Origin: Pyrococcus furiosus DSM 3638
Lineage (GTDB): Archaea; Methanobacteriota_B; Thermococci; Thermococcales; Thermococcaceae
Length of the DNA stretch: 64,000 nt
Assembly (NCBI RefSeq): GCF_000007305.1
Contig: NC_003413.1
Coordinates: 801,318 to 865,317 of the forward strand
Direction: 5' to 3'
The position numbers and the translations under genes were made by a program. The notes below the pieces were generated by a model, which worked only from the letters and a program-made list of their open reading frames with translations, had not been told where the DNA came from and made no database searches. This document shows positions 30,394-39,859 of the stretch, in pieces. The first letter of the stretch is position 1. Every line of letters begins with the position of its first letter.

Positions 30394-32377
30394 AAATGAT
30401 TCCTCCGATTTGATAAACTGCTATTCCAATGACTGTAGCTAAGAGTAAATTATACAGAGCTGCCATTATCATCCACTTTGTTCCTCCCTCTGCTCTTATA
30501 GCTGCTAATGTAGCTATACAGGGCATGTAGAGGGTAGTTACTAAAGCCAGCACAAAGGCTTGAAGGGGAGTCATAATCCCTGCCAGAGTTCCTGCTAAGC
30601 TCTCTTCGCTAACTCCATATATTATTGAGTAAGCTACAATGGTATTCTCCTTGGCAATTATTCCGAAGAGCAAGGCAACAGCTGCCTTCCAATCAAGGCC
30701 CATTAACTTCATCAATGGTTCAAAGATCTTTCCTAATCTTTCTGCATAACTAATTCCATTCCCAACGGGCTCTGGATAGCTCGATAGATACCAGATAAGG
30801 ATTGAGCCGAATAGGATTACTGTGGCCGCCTTCTTAAGAAATTCTTTGCTCCTTTCCCAGGAGTGGACTAATACTACTCTCCATGAAGGAATCAAATATT
30901 CTGGCAACTCAATTATGAACGGACTTTCTTCTCCTTTTACAATGAACTTGCCCAGGAGCAGAGAGGATAACAAAGCTAAACCTATTGCTATTGCGTAGAT
31001 AGCTATTGCCACGAGGGGAGCCCTGTCTGGGAAGAATGTTCCTGCTAGGAACGTTATTACGGTCATTCTAGCAACACAGGGAACTAGGGGATTGATTAAC
31101 AGAGTTATTATTCTTTCCTTTTCGTTCTCTATTGTTCTTGTAGCCATGATTGCAGGGACATTACAACCAAAAGCTAGCACCATTGGTATAACTGCTTTTC
31201 CTGGGAGTCTAAAAATTCTCATAAACCTTTCCATCATTGCCGCAATTCTTGCCAAATACCCTACATCTTCCAAGATAGACATTGCCACGAAGAGCAGGAA
31301 TACTAAGGGGAAGAAGCTTACTACAGTGCCAACTCCTCCGATAATTCCATCTACGATTAACCCCCTTAGGGCTTCATTCCCAATGTATGGAGCAATGCTT
31401 TCTCCTAATTGTGAAAATGCCGTATCCAACAACTCCTGGAGGGGAAAGCCGAAGGTAAAGACGAACTTGAATACCAAGTAGAAGGTGATTAGGAGGGATA
31501 TCATTCCATAAACTGGATGAGTCAATAACCTGTCGAGTTGATTAGCCAGATTTTCCTTAACTTCTGGTTCATGAACTACGAACTTTCTCAGGAGTTGCTC
31601 TAAGAATTCGTACTTTTGACTTGCTATCACTATATCCAGAGGTCTCTTGTACTTCTCTTCTAGCTCGCTGATATGCTTCAGTATTTCATCCATTTTTTCC
31701 TGTCCCAAGTATTTGAGAACCAACTTAATTACTTCTTCATCCCTCTGCAACAACTTAAGGGCAAGCCATCGAATGGGGTATTTCTCTGCTAAAGGAGTCC
31801 CTCTCAATAACTCGGAGATGTGCTTAATTTCCCTCTCAATATCCTCATCGTACCTGGGAATTATCGGATTAGTAGTAACTTTCCCTTCAGCCATTAGGGC
31901 AATCATTCTTTTAAGTTCTTCAACTCCCTCTCCTTTTTTTGCATTTGTAGGAATAACAGGGACTCCAAGCTCTTTTCTCATCTTTTTTATGTCAATTTTA
32001 GCCCCTTTCTTTTTGAGTAGATCAAATTTGTTCAAGACTAGGATGATATTCTTAACTTCCATTTCAAACAGCTCTAAGGTTAAGAACAAGTTTCGCATAA
32101 GACATGTCGAGTCTACTATGTCAACAATGACATCAGCATTTCCATCTAAAATAAAGTTTCGTGCTATCAACTCATCAATGCTATGGGCGGTAAGAGAGTA
32201 AATCCCAGGGAGGTCTACAACGAGAAATTCCTTCTCCCTATATTCCATAATTCCCTCTTTCTTTTCTACAGTAACTCCAGGCCAGTTGCCTACATGTTGT
32301 CTCAACCCGGTTAGTGCGTTAAAAATTGTTGTCTTTCCAACGTTTGGGTTCCCAACTAAGGCCACAGTTTTTAGCAC
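30386..32377 (-). CDS. feoB: ferrous iron transporter B
   Basis: This 663-residue Fe(II) importer joins an N-terminal GTPase domain to a membrane channel. G1 is GNPNVGKTT, G3 DLPGIYSL and G4 NKFDLL. The membrane part has two Gate domains, with GCNVPAIMATR and later CIATLAAIR carrying the conserved cysteines, and IIAKENTIVAYSIIYG. The ATG is two bases after the feoA stop, indicating tight coupling. Regulation by the DtxR-type repressor encoded 8 kb away is likely from the shared operator. Confidence 0.95.
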   Translation of the reverse strand: MLKTVALVGNPNVGKTTIFNALTGLRQHVGNWPGVTVEKKEGIMEYREKEFLVVDLPGIYSLTAHSIDELIARNFILDGNADVIVDIVDSTCLMRNLFLTLELFEMEVKNIILVLNKFDLLKKKGAKIDIKKMRKELGVPVIPTNAKKGEGVEELKRMIALMAEGKVTTNPIIPRYDEDIEREIKHISELLRGTPLAEKYPIRWLALKLLQRDEEVIKLVLKYLGQEKMDEILKHISELEEKYKRPLDIVIASQKYEFLEQLLRKFVVHEPEVKENLANQLDRLLTHPVYGMISLLITFYLVFKFVFTFGFPLQELLDTAFSQLGESIAPYIGNEALRGLIVDGIIGGVGTVVSFFPLVFLLFVAMSILEDVGYLARIAAMMERFMRIFRLPGKAVIPMVLAFGCNVPAIMATRTIENEKERIITLLINPLVPCVARMTVITFLAGTFFPDRAPLVAIAIYAIAIGLALLSSLLLGKFIVKGEESPFIIELPEYLIPSWRVVLVHSWERSKEFLKKAATVILFGSILIWYLSSYPEPVGNGISYAERLGKIFEPLMKLMGLDWKAAVALLFGIIAKENTIVAYSIIYGVSEESLAGTLAGIMTPLQAFVLALVTTLYMPCIATLAAIRAEGGTKWMIMAALYNLLLATVIGIAVYQIGGIIYG

Positions 32378-32379
32378 GA

Positions 32380-32613
32380 TTACTCCCTCCTTACAATAAT
32401 CTTACTTGCAATTCCCCAGCCAAGAGCTATTTTTGATGAACCTATCCCAATGATTACAGGTCCAGGCTTTCTACTTTTTATCATTCTAACCCTAACACCT
32501 GGGGTTATACCCATTGAGAGCAATTTGCCTCTAGCATTAACTCCACTCTGGATGTCAACTACAACTCCTGTCTCGCCCTCCCTCAGCATTGTGAGTGGAA
32601 TGAAGTCACTCAA
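32380..32613 (-). CDS. feoA: ferrous iron transport protein A
   Basis: This small SH3-like protein of about 77 residues assists FeoB. The core LREGETGVVVDI, LLSMGITPGVRVRMI and GWGIASKIIV is typical FeoA. The TTG at 32613 lies six bases after GAGGGGGTG; a GTG at 32622 is in frame three codons earlier but has no free ribosome binding site. It is the first gene of the feoABC operon, with a palindromic operator 21 bases upstream of the start. Confidence 0.9.
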   Translation of the reverse strand: MSDFIPLTMLREGETGVVVDIQSGVNARGKLLSMGITPGVRVRMIKSRKPGPVIIGIGSSKIALGWGIASKIIVRRE

Positions 32614-32633
32614 TTTTAGCACCCCCTCAAAAT

Positions 32634-32649
32634 ATTAGGTCGACCTAAT
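32634..32649. promoter_or_regulatory. palindromic DtxR-type operator of the feo operon
   Basis: ATTAGGTCGACCTAAT is a perfect 16-base palindrome. On the minus strand it sits about 25 bases downstream of the TATA-like CTTTTTATACC, that is, over the expected transcription start of feoA. TTAGG-type palindromes are the known binding form of archaeal metal-dependent regulators. Confidence 0.8.
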
Positions 32650-32712
32650 TTACAAAGGGGAGGTATAAAAAGATTTTGTCCGAAAATAAAAATTTAGAGG
32701 TTTGAAAAAACA

Positions 32713-33471
32713 TTATAGCGGAAGAGAAAAGAACTTTATTGTATTTACCTCTGTAACTGCCTCAACTTCTGTCTTATCCATTCCTTTAATTTTTGCCAAT
32801 TCCTCTATGGCAACTTCGACAAATATTGGTTTATTCCTAATCCCCTTGTAAGGACTCATGTATGGAGCGTCTGTCTCAACAACCAAATACTCTATCTCAA
32901 TGTTTTTGGCCACTTCTCGGACTTCTGGGATAAAGACTATGCCTGTGCTTATTCCTAGTATGTGCCCGCCATCAACGATTTCCCTAGCCACTTCAACTGA
33001 ACCTGTGTAAGAGTGAAAGTAAGAGGGGATGTCATACCTGTTTATGATTTCCAATGCCTCTTTCTCCGCTTCTCGGGCATGAATTACAACTGGAAGGTTC
33101 AGCTCTTTTGCCAGCTCTAAGAAGTGAACAAAGATTTCTCTCTGAGCATCTCTCTCAGCTTTGGTCTTTGCGTGATAGTAGTCAAGGCCTATCTCCCCGA
33201 TTCCAAATATTTCCTTCTGGTGTTTAAGTATAAAATCCTCCACTTTTCTTACCTTTTCCCAGTTCCCCCTCCTAGCTTCGTTGGGATGATACCCCAGGGT
33301 GGGGAATATGAAGTCAAAATAATCCTTCAACAACTCCCAGCTTTTCCACACGTGAGTCTTTCTGTACTCCGTTATGGAGTCAACTACTCCCCTAAGCTTT
33401 CTTTTTGCCTCCTCTATTATCTCTTCCTGATTTTTCTTGAAGAACTCGATGTGAGCGTGAGCATCTATCAT
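32713..33471 (-). CDS. TatD family metal-dependent hydrolase/DNase
   Basis: This 252-residue TIM-barrel enzyme has the metal ligands in MIDAHAHIEF, GEIGLDYYH, IHAREAE, YFHSYTGS and VETDAPYM. TatD enzymes are 3'-5' exonucleases in DNA repair or turnover. The ATG at 33471 follows GGTGAG; three upstream codons in the same frame are part of that ribosome binding site. It is divergent from the BtpA gene. Confidence 0.85.
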   Translation of the reverse strand: MIDAHAHIEFFKKNQEEIIEEAKRKLRGVVDSITEYRKTHVWKSWELLKDYFDFIFPTLGYHPNEARRGNWEKVRKVEDFILKHQKEIFGIGEIGLDYYHAKTKAERDAQREIFVHFLELAKELNLPVVIHAREAEKEALEIINRYDIPSYFHSYTGSVEVAREIVDGGHILGISTGIVFIPEVREVAKNIEIEYLVVETDAPYMSPYKGIRNKPIFVEVAIEELAKIKGMDKTEVEAVTEVNTIKFFSLPL

Positions 33472-33525
33472 GAATCTCACCGAAAACCTTAACCTAACTT
33501 GGAGTTATAAGTGTTGGGAGTGACC

Positions 33526-34314
33526 ATGAAGGACTTGGATTTTAGTAAGAAACCATTGATAGGGGTTGTCCATTTAAAGCCTCTCCCAGGTTCTCCTAGA
33601 TATGGGGGAGATTTTGAGGAGGTAATAGAATGGGCTATCAGGGATGCCAAAACTTATGAAGAGGCTGGGTTCGACGGAATAATAGTGGAGAACTTTGGAG
33701 ATTCTCCCTTCTCAAAGACTCTTCCCAGGGAGGTTATTCCAGCATTTACAGTAGTAGCGAAAGCCGTAAAGAAAGAGGTCTCTCTTCCCCTGGGAATAAA
33801 TGCATTAAGAAATGACTGTATAGTTGCCTACTCAATTGCGCATGCGGTGGGAGGGAGCTTTATCAGAGTTAATGTTCTAACTGGAGTTGCTTTTACGGAT
33901 CAAGGAATAATTGAGGGGTGTGCAAGGGAGCTATGGAACGTCAAAAGGATAATAGGAGGGGACATCTTAACCCTTGCAGATGTGCACGTAAAGCATGCGG
34001 TCCACTTCACAAACTTTGAAGATGCAGTAAAAGATACTGTGGAGAGGGGATTGGCAGATGGAATTATAGTTACGGGAAGAAGAACGGGGGAGAGCATTAG
34101 CTTGGAGGATTTAATCTTGGCAAAAAGGGTAAGCAGTATTCCAGTTTTGGTAGGCTCTGGAGTTAATCCAAGGAATTTCAGAACACTTTTTAAGTATGCC
34201 GACGGTTTCATAGTTGGAACCTGGGTAAAAGAAAATGGCAAAATTAACAATCCCGTCTCACTTGAAAGAGCAAAAATCCTCGTAAGGATGAAAAACAGCC
34301 TAATGGGGGTATAG
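33526..34314 (+). CDS. BtpA family protein
   Basis: This 262-residue TIM-barrel protein of the BtpA family has characteristic [31 protein letters not shown] and [12 protein letters not shown] segments. In cyanobacteria BtpA supports photosystem I assembly, which cannot apply here; archaeal members are uncharacterised and may act on nucleosides or phosphosugars. The ATG at 33526 follows GGGAGTGA. The phosphoglucosamine mutase gene starts two bases after its stop, so a link to sugar phosphate metabolism is plausible. Confidence 0.82.
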   Translation: MKDLDFSKKPLIGVVHLKPLPGSPRYGGDFEEVIEWAIRDAKTYEEAGFDGIIVENFGDSPFSKTLPREVIPAFTVVAKAVKKEVSLPLGINALRNDCIVAYSIAHAVGGSFIRVNVLTGVAFTDQGIIEGCARELWNVKRIIGGDILTLADVHVKHAVHFTNFEDAVKDTVERGLADGIIVTGRRTGESISLEDLILAKRVSSIPVLVGSGVNPRNFRTLFKYADGFIVGTWVKENGKINNPVSLERAKILVRMKNSLMGV

Positions 34315-34316
34315 CA

Positions 34317-35675
34317 ATGGGAAAATACTTTGGAACGAGCGGAATTAGGGAAGTGGTTAACGAAAAACTTACACCCGAGCTGGCTCTAAAGGTAGGACTG
34401 GCCCTGGGAACTTATCTTGGAGAGGGGAGAGTTGTTGTTGGGATTGATACTAGAACGAGCAGTGAAATGATAAAGCATGCCCTTGTAAGTGGCCTTTTGG
34501 CAACTGGAATCGAGGTTGTGGATATAGGACTTGCTCCTACTCCTCTAACGGGATTTGCGATTAAGCTTTACAATGCAGATGCGGGAGTCACAATTACGGC
34601 CTCGCACAACCCTCCAAACTACAACGGTATCAAGGTTTGGGACAGAAACGGAATGGCGTACACTCCAGATAAAGAGAGCGAGCTTGAGAGAATAATCGAA
34701 GAAGAAACCTTTAAGAGAGTAAGTTGGATGGAGATAGGGGAAGTTATTAAAGCTGATCCTAAAAAGGAATACATTAAGAATGCAGTTGAGCAGATAAACT
34801 TAGAGAATTCATATACAGTGGTAGTTGATAGCGGAAATGGGGCTGGATCAATAGTAAGCCCCTATCTTCAGAGAGAGCTAGGGAACAAGGTAATTAGTCT
34901 AAATTCACACCCAACGGGCTTCTTTGTTAGAGAACTTGAGCCAAATAGAAAGAGCTTAGATATGCTGTCTAAAGTAGTTAGGGAAGTTGGGGCTGATGTT
35001 GGAATAGCTCACGATGGAGATGCAGATAGAATTGGTGTGGTGGATGACCAAGGGAACTTCGTAGATTATGAGGTCATGCTTTCGCTGATAGCGGGATATA
35101 TGATTGAAAAGTACGGAAAGGGCAAAGTTGTGACAACCGTTGACGCAGGATTTGCCCTCGATGATTACCTAAAGCCCAGGGGTGGAGAAGTTATTAGAAC
35201 AAAGGTTGGCGATGTTGCTGTTGCATATGAGCTCAGCAAACATGGAGGTGTATTTGGAGGGGAGCCAAGTGGTACTTGGATAATCCCTCAGTGGAACTTA
35301 ACTCCTGATGGCATCTTTGCTGGAGCGTTAGTGGTTGAGATGATTGACAAATTAGGCCCAATAAGCGAGCTTGCAAAAGAAGTTCCCAGGTATGTGACGC
35401 TTAGGGAGAAAATTCCCTGTCCAAATGAGCTAAAGCAGAAGGTCATGCGTATAATTGAAAAGCTGGCTCTTCAAAACTTTGAATACAAGAATTTAATTGA
35501 CATTGATGGAATAAGAATTGAAAATGAGGAGTGGTGGATACTCTTTAGGCCGAGCGGAACTGAGCCAATAATGAGGATAACCCTTGAAGCTCATACAAAA
35601 GAAAAAGCTGAAGAGCTGATGAAGAAGGCGAGGGGACTAGTTAAGGAAGCAATTGAAAAGGCCAAGCTTTCTTAG
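34317..35675 (+). CDS. glmM: phosphoglucosamine mutase / phosphomannomutase
   Basis: This 452-residue alpha-D-phosphohexomutase has the phosphoserine loop [15 protein letters not shown], metal loop DGDADRIG, sugar-ring loop GGEPSGTWI and phosphate-binding [12 protein letters not shown]. It moves phosphate between C6 and C1 of glucosamine or mannose, feeding UDP-GlcNAc or GDP-mannose for glycans and glycoproteins. It is two bases behind btpA. The NDP-sugar pyrophosphorylase about 5 kb downstream could be the next step in the same pathway. Confidence 0.9.
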   Translation: MGKYFGTSGIREVVNEKLTPELALKVGLALGTYLGEGRVVVGIDTRTSSEMIKHALVSGLLATGIEVVDIGLAPTPLTGFAIKLYNADAGVTITASHNPPNYNGIKVWDRNGMAYTPDKESELERIIEEETFKRVSWMEIGEVIKADPKKEYIKNAVEQINLENSYTVVVDSGNGAGSIVSPYLQRELGNKVISLNSHPTGFFVRELEPNRKSLDMLSKVVREVGADVGIAHDGDADRIGVVDDQGNFVDYEVMLSLIAGYMIEKYGKGKVVTTVDAGFALDDYLKPRGGEVIRTKVGDVAVAYELSKHGGVFGGEPSGTWIIPQWNLTPDGIFAGALVVEMIDKLGPISELAKEVPRYVTLREKIPCPNELKQKVMRIIEKLALQNFEYKNLIDIDGIRIENEEWWILFRPSGTEPIMRITLEAHTKEKAEELMKKARGLVKEAIEKAKLS

Positions 35676-35694
35676 CCCTTTAATTTTTTGAAGC

Positions 35695-35892
35695 CTAAGG
35701 CTTAGGGTATTTTTGAAGATAATATTTATTGTTAATGGCAATTAGAGTGGATGTAACAATACCAAATCCAATTCCACCCAGGAAGAAGTAAATTGTATTT
35801 CCTCCAAAAACAAACGTTGACATTAGCTTCCCAATTATTGAGAGAACGCTTAATGTAATTACCTCCACCAGAACAATTATGAGCGTTCCCAC
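35695..35892 (-). CDS. small two-helix membrane protein
   Basis: This predicted 65-residue protein has two hydrophobic helices (LIIVLVEVITLSVLSIIG and FFLGGIGFGIVTSTLIAI) and a GTG start with no strong ribosome binding site. It follows another small membrane protein on the same strand by 31 bases, and the two may be a pair. No family recognised; low confidence. Confidence 0.45.
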   Translation of the reverse strand: MGTLIIVLVEVITLSVLSIIGKLMSTFVFGGNTIYFFLGGIGFGIVTSTLIAINNKYYLQKYPKP

Positions 35893-35923
35893 ATTCAGAT
35901 ACTTAAGAATAATGCCCTTCTCT

Positions 35924-36208
35924 TTATTTTTTTGATAATAAAGACCATCGTCTATATAAGATAGTTTTTCCTAAGCTACTGCCACTTAGAAATGCGAGAG
36001 GGAGAGTGAACTTACCGATGATTGTTGGAGATAATACAAAAAATATTCCTAAAATAACATATCTTAAAATTACAAAAGCATTTTCCAAGCTTTTCTTTTT
36101 GTTTTCGGGAATATCGACTTTGTGTTTAACTAAAAGTGTCATACTTTTTTGGAATATCTGAGACAAAAATAACAGTCCTCTTATCATAAACAAAATTATG
36201 AGTATCAT
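35924..36208 (-). CDS. small membrane protein divergent from tyrS
   Basis: This protein of about 94 residues has an N-terminal helix (LIILFMIRGLLFLSQIF), a charged middle (VDIPENKKKSLENAF) and a C-terminal hydrophobic region. The ATG at 36208 is about 30 bases downstream of the symmetrical TATA-like CTTTATATAC at 36233-36243, which also serves tyrS, suggesting a leaderless message. The open frame extends 40 codons upstream into tyrS, which is unlikely to be used. Function unknown. Confidence 0.5.
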   Translation of the reverse strand: MILIILFMIRGLLFLSQIFQKSMTLLVKHKVDIPENKKKSLENAFVILRYVILGIFFVLSPTIIGKFTLPLAFLSGSSLGKTILYRRWSLLSKK

Positions 36209-36293
36209 TAGTCCAATAATTTTTCCAACCACCTTTATATACCTCCAGAAATTTCTTAAGAGGTTGCATGACTTTATTAGGATGGTGGGCTGG

Positions 36294-37421
36294 ATGGACA
36301 TTGAAGAGAGAATAAAATTGGTGCTCAAAAAGCCAACTGAGGAAGTACTGACAGTTGAAAACCTTAGGCATCTGTTTGAAATAGGAGCCCCCCTTCAGCA
36401 CTACATAGGCTTTGAGATCAGTGGTTACATTCACCTTGGAACTGGTCTAATGGCTGGGGCTAAGATTGCAGACTTCCAAAAGGCGGGCATTAAGACTAGG
36501 GTCTTCTTGGCAGACTGGCACAGTTGGATAAATGACAAGCTCGGAGGAGATTTAGAGACCATCCAAGAGGTGGCCCTCAAGTACTTCAAAGTTGGAATGG
36601 AGAAAAGCATCGAAGTAATGGGAGGAAAACCGGAAAAAGTTGAATTTGTTCTCGCAAGCGAGATACTTGAAAAGGGTGATTACTGGCAGACCGTAATTGA
36701 CATATCAAAGAACGTAACCCTTAGCAGAGTTTTGAGGTCAATAACAATAATGGGAAGAAAGATGGGTGAAGCAATAGACTTCGCCAAACTAATTTATCCA
36801 ATGATGCAGGTGGCAGATATATTCTATCAAGGAGTTACAATCGCTCACGCAGGAATGGATCAGAGAAAAGCTCACGTAATAGCTATTGAAGTCGCTGAAA
36901 AGCTTCGCTATCATCCCATAATTCACAATGGAGAAAAGCTAAAGCCTGTAGCAGTTCACCACCATCTCCTCCTGGGACTTCAGGAGCCTCCAAAGTGGCC
37001 CATTGAAAGCGAAGAGGAGTTTAAGGAGATAAAAGCTGAGATGAAGATGAGTAAAAGTAAGCCTTACTCAGCAGTTTTCATCCACGACAGTCCTGAAGAG
37101 ATTAGGGAGAAGCTAAGAAAGGCCTTCTGTCCAGCAAGAGAAGTTAAGTACAACCCCGTTTTGGATTGGGTTGAATATCTAGTATTTAGGGAGGAACCAA
37201 CTGAATTCACAATTCACAGACCTGCGAAGTACGGGGGAGATGTAACTTATACTACATTTGAAGAGCTAAAGAGGGACTTTGCAGAGGGGAAGCTTCATCC
37301 GTTGGACCTGAAGAACGCGGTTGCAGAATATCTCATAGACTTGCTAGAGCCAATAAGGAAGTACTTTGAGAGGCATCCAGAACCTCTTGAGCTCATGAAG
37401 AGCGTCCAGATAACTCGTTGA
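36294..37421 (+). CDS. tyrS: tyrosyl-tRNA synthetase
   Basis: This class I synthetase of 375 residues has archaeal length and lacks the bacterial C-terminal domain. The HIGH-equivalent is HLGTG (GYIHLGTGLMAG) and the KMSKS motif is KMSKSK. The start MDIEERI follows GGTGGG and matches the archaeal TyrRS start; 32 upstream open codons cross the promoter. TATA-like CTTTATATAC lies about 55 bases upstream. The 3' end overlaps the convergent CYTH gene by 29 bases. Confidence 0.95.
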   Translation: MDIEERIKLVLKKPTEEVLTVENLRHLFEIGAPLQHYIGFEISGYIHLGTGLMAGAKIADFQKAGIKTRVFLADWHSWINDKLGGDLETIQEVALKYFKVGMEKSIEVMGGKPEKVEFVLASEILEKGDYWQTVIDISKNVTLSRVLRSITIMGRKMGEAIDFAKLIYPMMQVADIFYQGVTIAHAGMDQRKAHVIAIEVAEKLRYHPIIHNGEKLKPVAVHHHLLLGLQEPPKWPIESEEEFKEIKAEMKMSKSKPYSAVFIHDSPEEIREKLRKAFCPAREVKYNPVLDWVEYLVFREEPTEFTIHRPAKYGGDVTYTTFEELKRDFAEGKLHPLDLKNAVAEYLIDLLEPIRKYFERHPEPLELMKSVQITR

Positions 37422-37908
37422 TTAGCTCAAGGTAGAGTCTTGGCTCTACATCTTCCTCTTTTAATCCCAACATTTTTGCAACTTCCCATATTTTTTCCTT
37501 GGCTTCTTCAGGACTGTCGCTTATTACCTCAATGTCGACAAAATCTCCAATCCCTTCAACTCTATTCACTTCTAGAGTGACTCCGTTAAGCTTGTACACC
37601 CACCTTTTCTTCTTAATGGTGGCTTGTATTTTAAACCCAAGCCTTTTAAAAACCTCAACAGCTTTTTCAAAATCTCCAATTTCAAATTCTACCTCGTAGA
37701 ACTCCTCATTGTTCTCGTCTAATATTTCTTTAAATGTTAAATAGTACTTTTTTAGATTGTGAACTCCTCTAATACGAAGCAACTTTGGTCTTGGAACTTC
37801 AAAATAAACATCTTCCTGCTCCTCATATCTTACGAATTCAGGATTGAAAGTGTTAAGAGTGTGCAGAAAATCCTCTAACTTAATCTTAAACTTTATTTCA
37901 ACTTCCAT
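37393..37908 (-). CDS. cyaB: CYTH domain protein (class IV adenylate cyclase / triphosphatase-like)
   Basis: This 171-residue triphosphate tunnel enzyme has the EXEXK signature at the N-terminus (MEVEIKFKIK) and alternating charged strands. Family members either make cAMP from ATP or hydrolyse inorganic or thiamine triphosphate; in archaea a triphosphatase is more likely than signalling, but the sequence does not decide. The Lrp gene ends six bases upstream, so it may be co-transcribed with Lrp and ubiX. Confidence 0.85.
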   Translation of the reverse strand: MEVEIKFKIKLEDFLHTLNTFNPEFVRYEEQEDVYFEVPRPKLLRIRGVHNLKKYYLTFKEILDENNEEFYEVEFEIGDFEKAVEVFKRLGFKIQATIKKKRWVYKLNGVTLEVNRVEGIGDFVDIEVISDSPEEAKEKIWEVAKMLGLKEEDVEPRLYLELINELSGRSS

Positions 37909-37914
37909 AATAGC

Positions 37915-38403
37915 CTACACCTCAGCAAGGAAACCAGTTAAGTCCTCTCCCTTTTTGATCTCAGTTATTGGGAATATTTGAATATGCTTTAAGTTTGGAA
38001 TTGATGTTATGTTTTCCTCTATGAACTTTACAAGCTCATCTTTGTTGTTTTTTCCAACTAATGCTATTATCTTGTCCTCACCACTCTTTGCCACGAAGAG
38101 AACTCCTGGCAGGGCGGAGAGTGTTGAGCTTATGTAGGAGATATATCTCTCGAGGAAATCTTCAATTACGGGCTTACCAACCTCAAGAACTATTAAAGCC
38201 AAGTGCTTAGGTTTTAATTGTTCTCCCAGGATTATCGTATATCTCTCAATTACTCCCCTTTCCTGTAATTTTTTAATTCTAAAGTGAATTGTTGATTCTG
38301 GCTTTTTCAGTTGTTCACTTAGCTCAGATATAGTTAATCTTGCATCCTTTTTTAATAACCTTAGTATGTTCCTATCTAAATCGTCAAGGTGAATTTCACT
38401 CAT
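37915..38403 (-). CDS. Lrp/AsnC family transcription regulator
   Basis: This 162-residue protein has an N-terminal helix-turn-helix (LDRNILRLLKKDARLTISEL, KKPESTIHFRIKKL) and a C-terminal RAM/effector domain. The opening HLDDLDRNIL is typical. It lies between ubiX and the CYTH gene with gaps of three and six bases and may regulate this small operon. The ligand is unknown. Confidence 0.88.
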   Translation of the reverse strand: MSEIHLDDLDRNILRLLKKDARLTISELSEQLKKPESTIHFRIKKLQERGVIERYTIILGEQLKPKHLALIVLEVGKPVIEDFLERYISYISSTLSALPGVLFVAKSGEDKIIALVGKNNKDELVKFIEENITSIPNLKHIQIFPITEIKKGEDLTGFLAEV

Positions 38404-38406
38404 TTT

Positions 38407-38940
38407 TCAACCCCCCCATCTTGGATAAAGATTGTGAGGAATCCCCAAAATATCTAAAATTTTTCCAATTATAAAGCTTATCATGTCGTCTATTGTCTTT
38501 GGATTTGTGTAAAATGCTGGAGAAGCTGGCATTACTATGCCCCCAGCTTGGGAGATTTTCAACATGTTTTGGATATGTATTAAGTTGAGGGGGGTTTCCC
38601 TTATAAGAAGGACAAGCTTTCTTCTTTCCTTAAGTGCAACATCGGCGACTCTTGTGATTAAGTTGTTTGAATACCCATTTGCTATTGCAGATAGTGTTTT
38701 CATTGAGCATGGAGCTATTACAACGGCGTCAAATGGGTAGGAACCTGAAGCTATGGGAGCGAAGAGGTCATTTTCTCCATAATCTGGCTTAATATCAATC
38801 CCTGTTTCAAGTTTTGCAACTTTTTTACCTGTTTCACTTGCCAACAATATTACTTCGTGCCCTAGGTTTTTTAGAGTTTCATATAACCTAATCCCGTATA
38901 TAGCCCCACTTGCGCCAGTTATTGCTACAATAATTTTCAA
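38407..38940 (-). CDS. ubiX: flavin prenyltransferase UbiX
   Basis: This 177-residue flavoprotein joins a dimethylallyl group to FMN to make the prenyl-FMN cofactor of UbiD decarboxylases. Motifs are [29 protein letters not shown] and the [20 protein letters not shown] block with the phosphate site. No ubiD gene is in this window. It is the first gene of a minus-strand set with the Lrp regulator and CYTH protein. Confidence 0.92.
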   Translation of the reverse strand: MKIIVAITGASGAIYGIRLYETLKNLGHEVILLASETGKKVAKLETGIDIKPDYGENDLFAPIASGSYPFDAVVIAPCSMKTLSAIANGYSNNLITRVADVALKERRKLVLLIRETPLNLIHIQNMLKISQAGGIVMPASPAFYTNPKTIDDMISFIIGKILDILGIPHNLYPRWGG

Positions 38941-39049
38941 ACTAATCCCCCCAAAATGTTGGAAAAATTGTAACTGTTTTTAACTGTTTTTAATACCATT
39001 ACTAAATGTTTATAAACTTATCCCAGTCTTGTTAATTTGGTGCTAGTTT

Positions 39050-39859
39050 GTGGAGCTATTTAATGCAATTTTGAAAAGTGGGGTAGAGCTAGCAAAGAAT
39101 ATAGGGGCTAAGGTTATAGTTTTAGTGTATCCTCCCTCTGAAAACATTGATATAGAATTCCCAGGCTTAATAATAATAGTTGGTAGGGAATTGGACGTTA
39201 AAGAAGGTAAAAAAATTCAAAAGCTCCCACTTCCAATGTCAATAGGACTAGAAAATCTACTGAATTTAGTTGCAGCTTTTCTGAAGGGAAAAGGTATGAT
39301 AGAGAGCGGAGAAAAATTTGTATACATTACAGAGAACAGCATTGGAGTTAAAGTTGTTAAGGAAAACTTTCAAGCTGTGGAGGGCTTCTTTGATAGGTAT
39401 GAGGGGATAGTTCAAAGGGTGTTGGAGATAGCCATTGAATTAAGCATAGAGGGGAGAGAAGGGAGACCTGTAGGGACGATATTTGTTATTGGTGACACGA
39501 AAGAGGTTATGAAGCATTCCCACCAATTGGTACCAAATCCCTTCAAAGGCCATAAGATTAACATTATGAATCCCAAAGTTAAGCCAATAATAAAGGAGTT
39601 CTCATTTCTTGATGGGGCCTTTATAATATCCTCTACAGGTAGGGTAGTTGCGGCTGGCAGGTATTTGGATGTTGATCCGAAAAAATTGGAGATAGACATT
39701 CCTCAAGGATTAGGAAGTAGACATTTAGCTTCGGCAGCAATCACAAAAGTGACAAAGGCCATTGCAATAACGCTTTCTGAAAGTGGAGTAATTAGGGTAT
39801 TCAAAGATGGGAAGATAATCTTGGAGTACAATCCTAGGTTAGCTAGACAGTACTTCTAG
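39050..39859 (+). CDS. dacZ: archaeal diadenylate cyclase (DisA-N domain, DacZ type)
   Basis: This 269-residue protein has a C-terminal DAC domain, in which DGA (FLDGAFIISS) and the SRHLASAAITK segment correspond to the DGA and RHR catalytic motifs that make c-di-AMP from two ATP. The second motif reads SRHLAS rather than RHR, as in the euryarchaeal DacZ group. The N-terminal ~120 residues are archaeal-specific. Start is GTG after GGTGCTAG, and TTTATAAAC lies about 35 bases upstream. It overlaps a convergent winged-helix gene by four bases. Confidence 0.8.
   Translation: MELFNAILKSGVELAKNIGAKVIVLVYPPSENIDIEFPGLIIIVGRELDVKEGKKIQKLPLPMSIGLENLLNLVAAFLKGKGMIESGEKFVYITENSIGVKVVKENFQAVEGFFDRYEGIVQRVLEIAIELSIEGREGRPVGTIFVIGDTKEVMKHSHQLVPNPFKGHKINIMNPKVKPIIKEFSFLDGAFIISSTGRVVAAGRYLDVDPKKLEIDIPQGLGSRHLASAAITKVTKAIAITLSESGVIRVFKDGKIILEYNPRLARQYF

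Noticed and set aside
36126-36434. 102-codon minus frame over the tyrS start
   Set aside because: It overlaps the conserved start of TyrRS and the small membrane gene in another frame, without a ribosome binding site.
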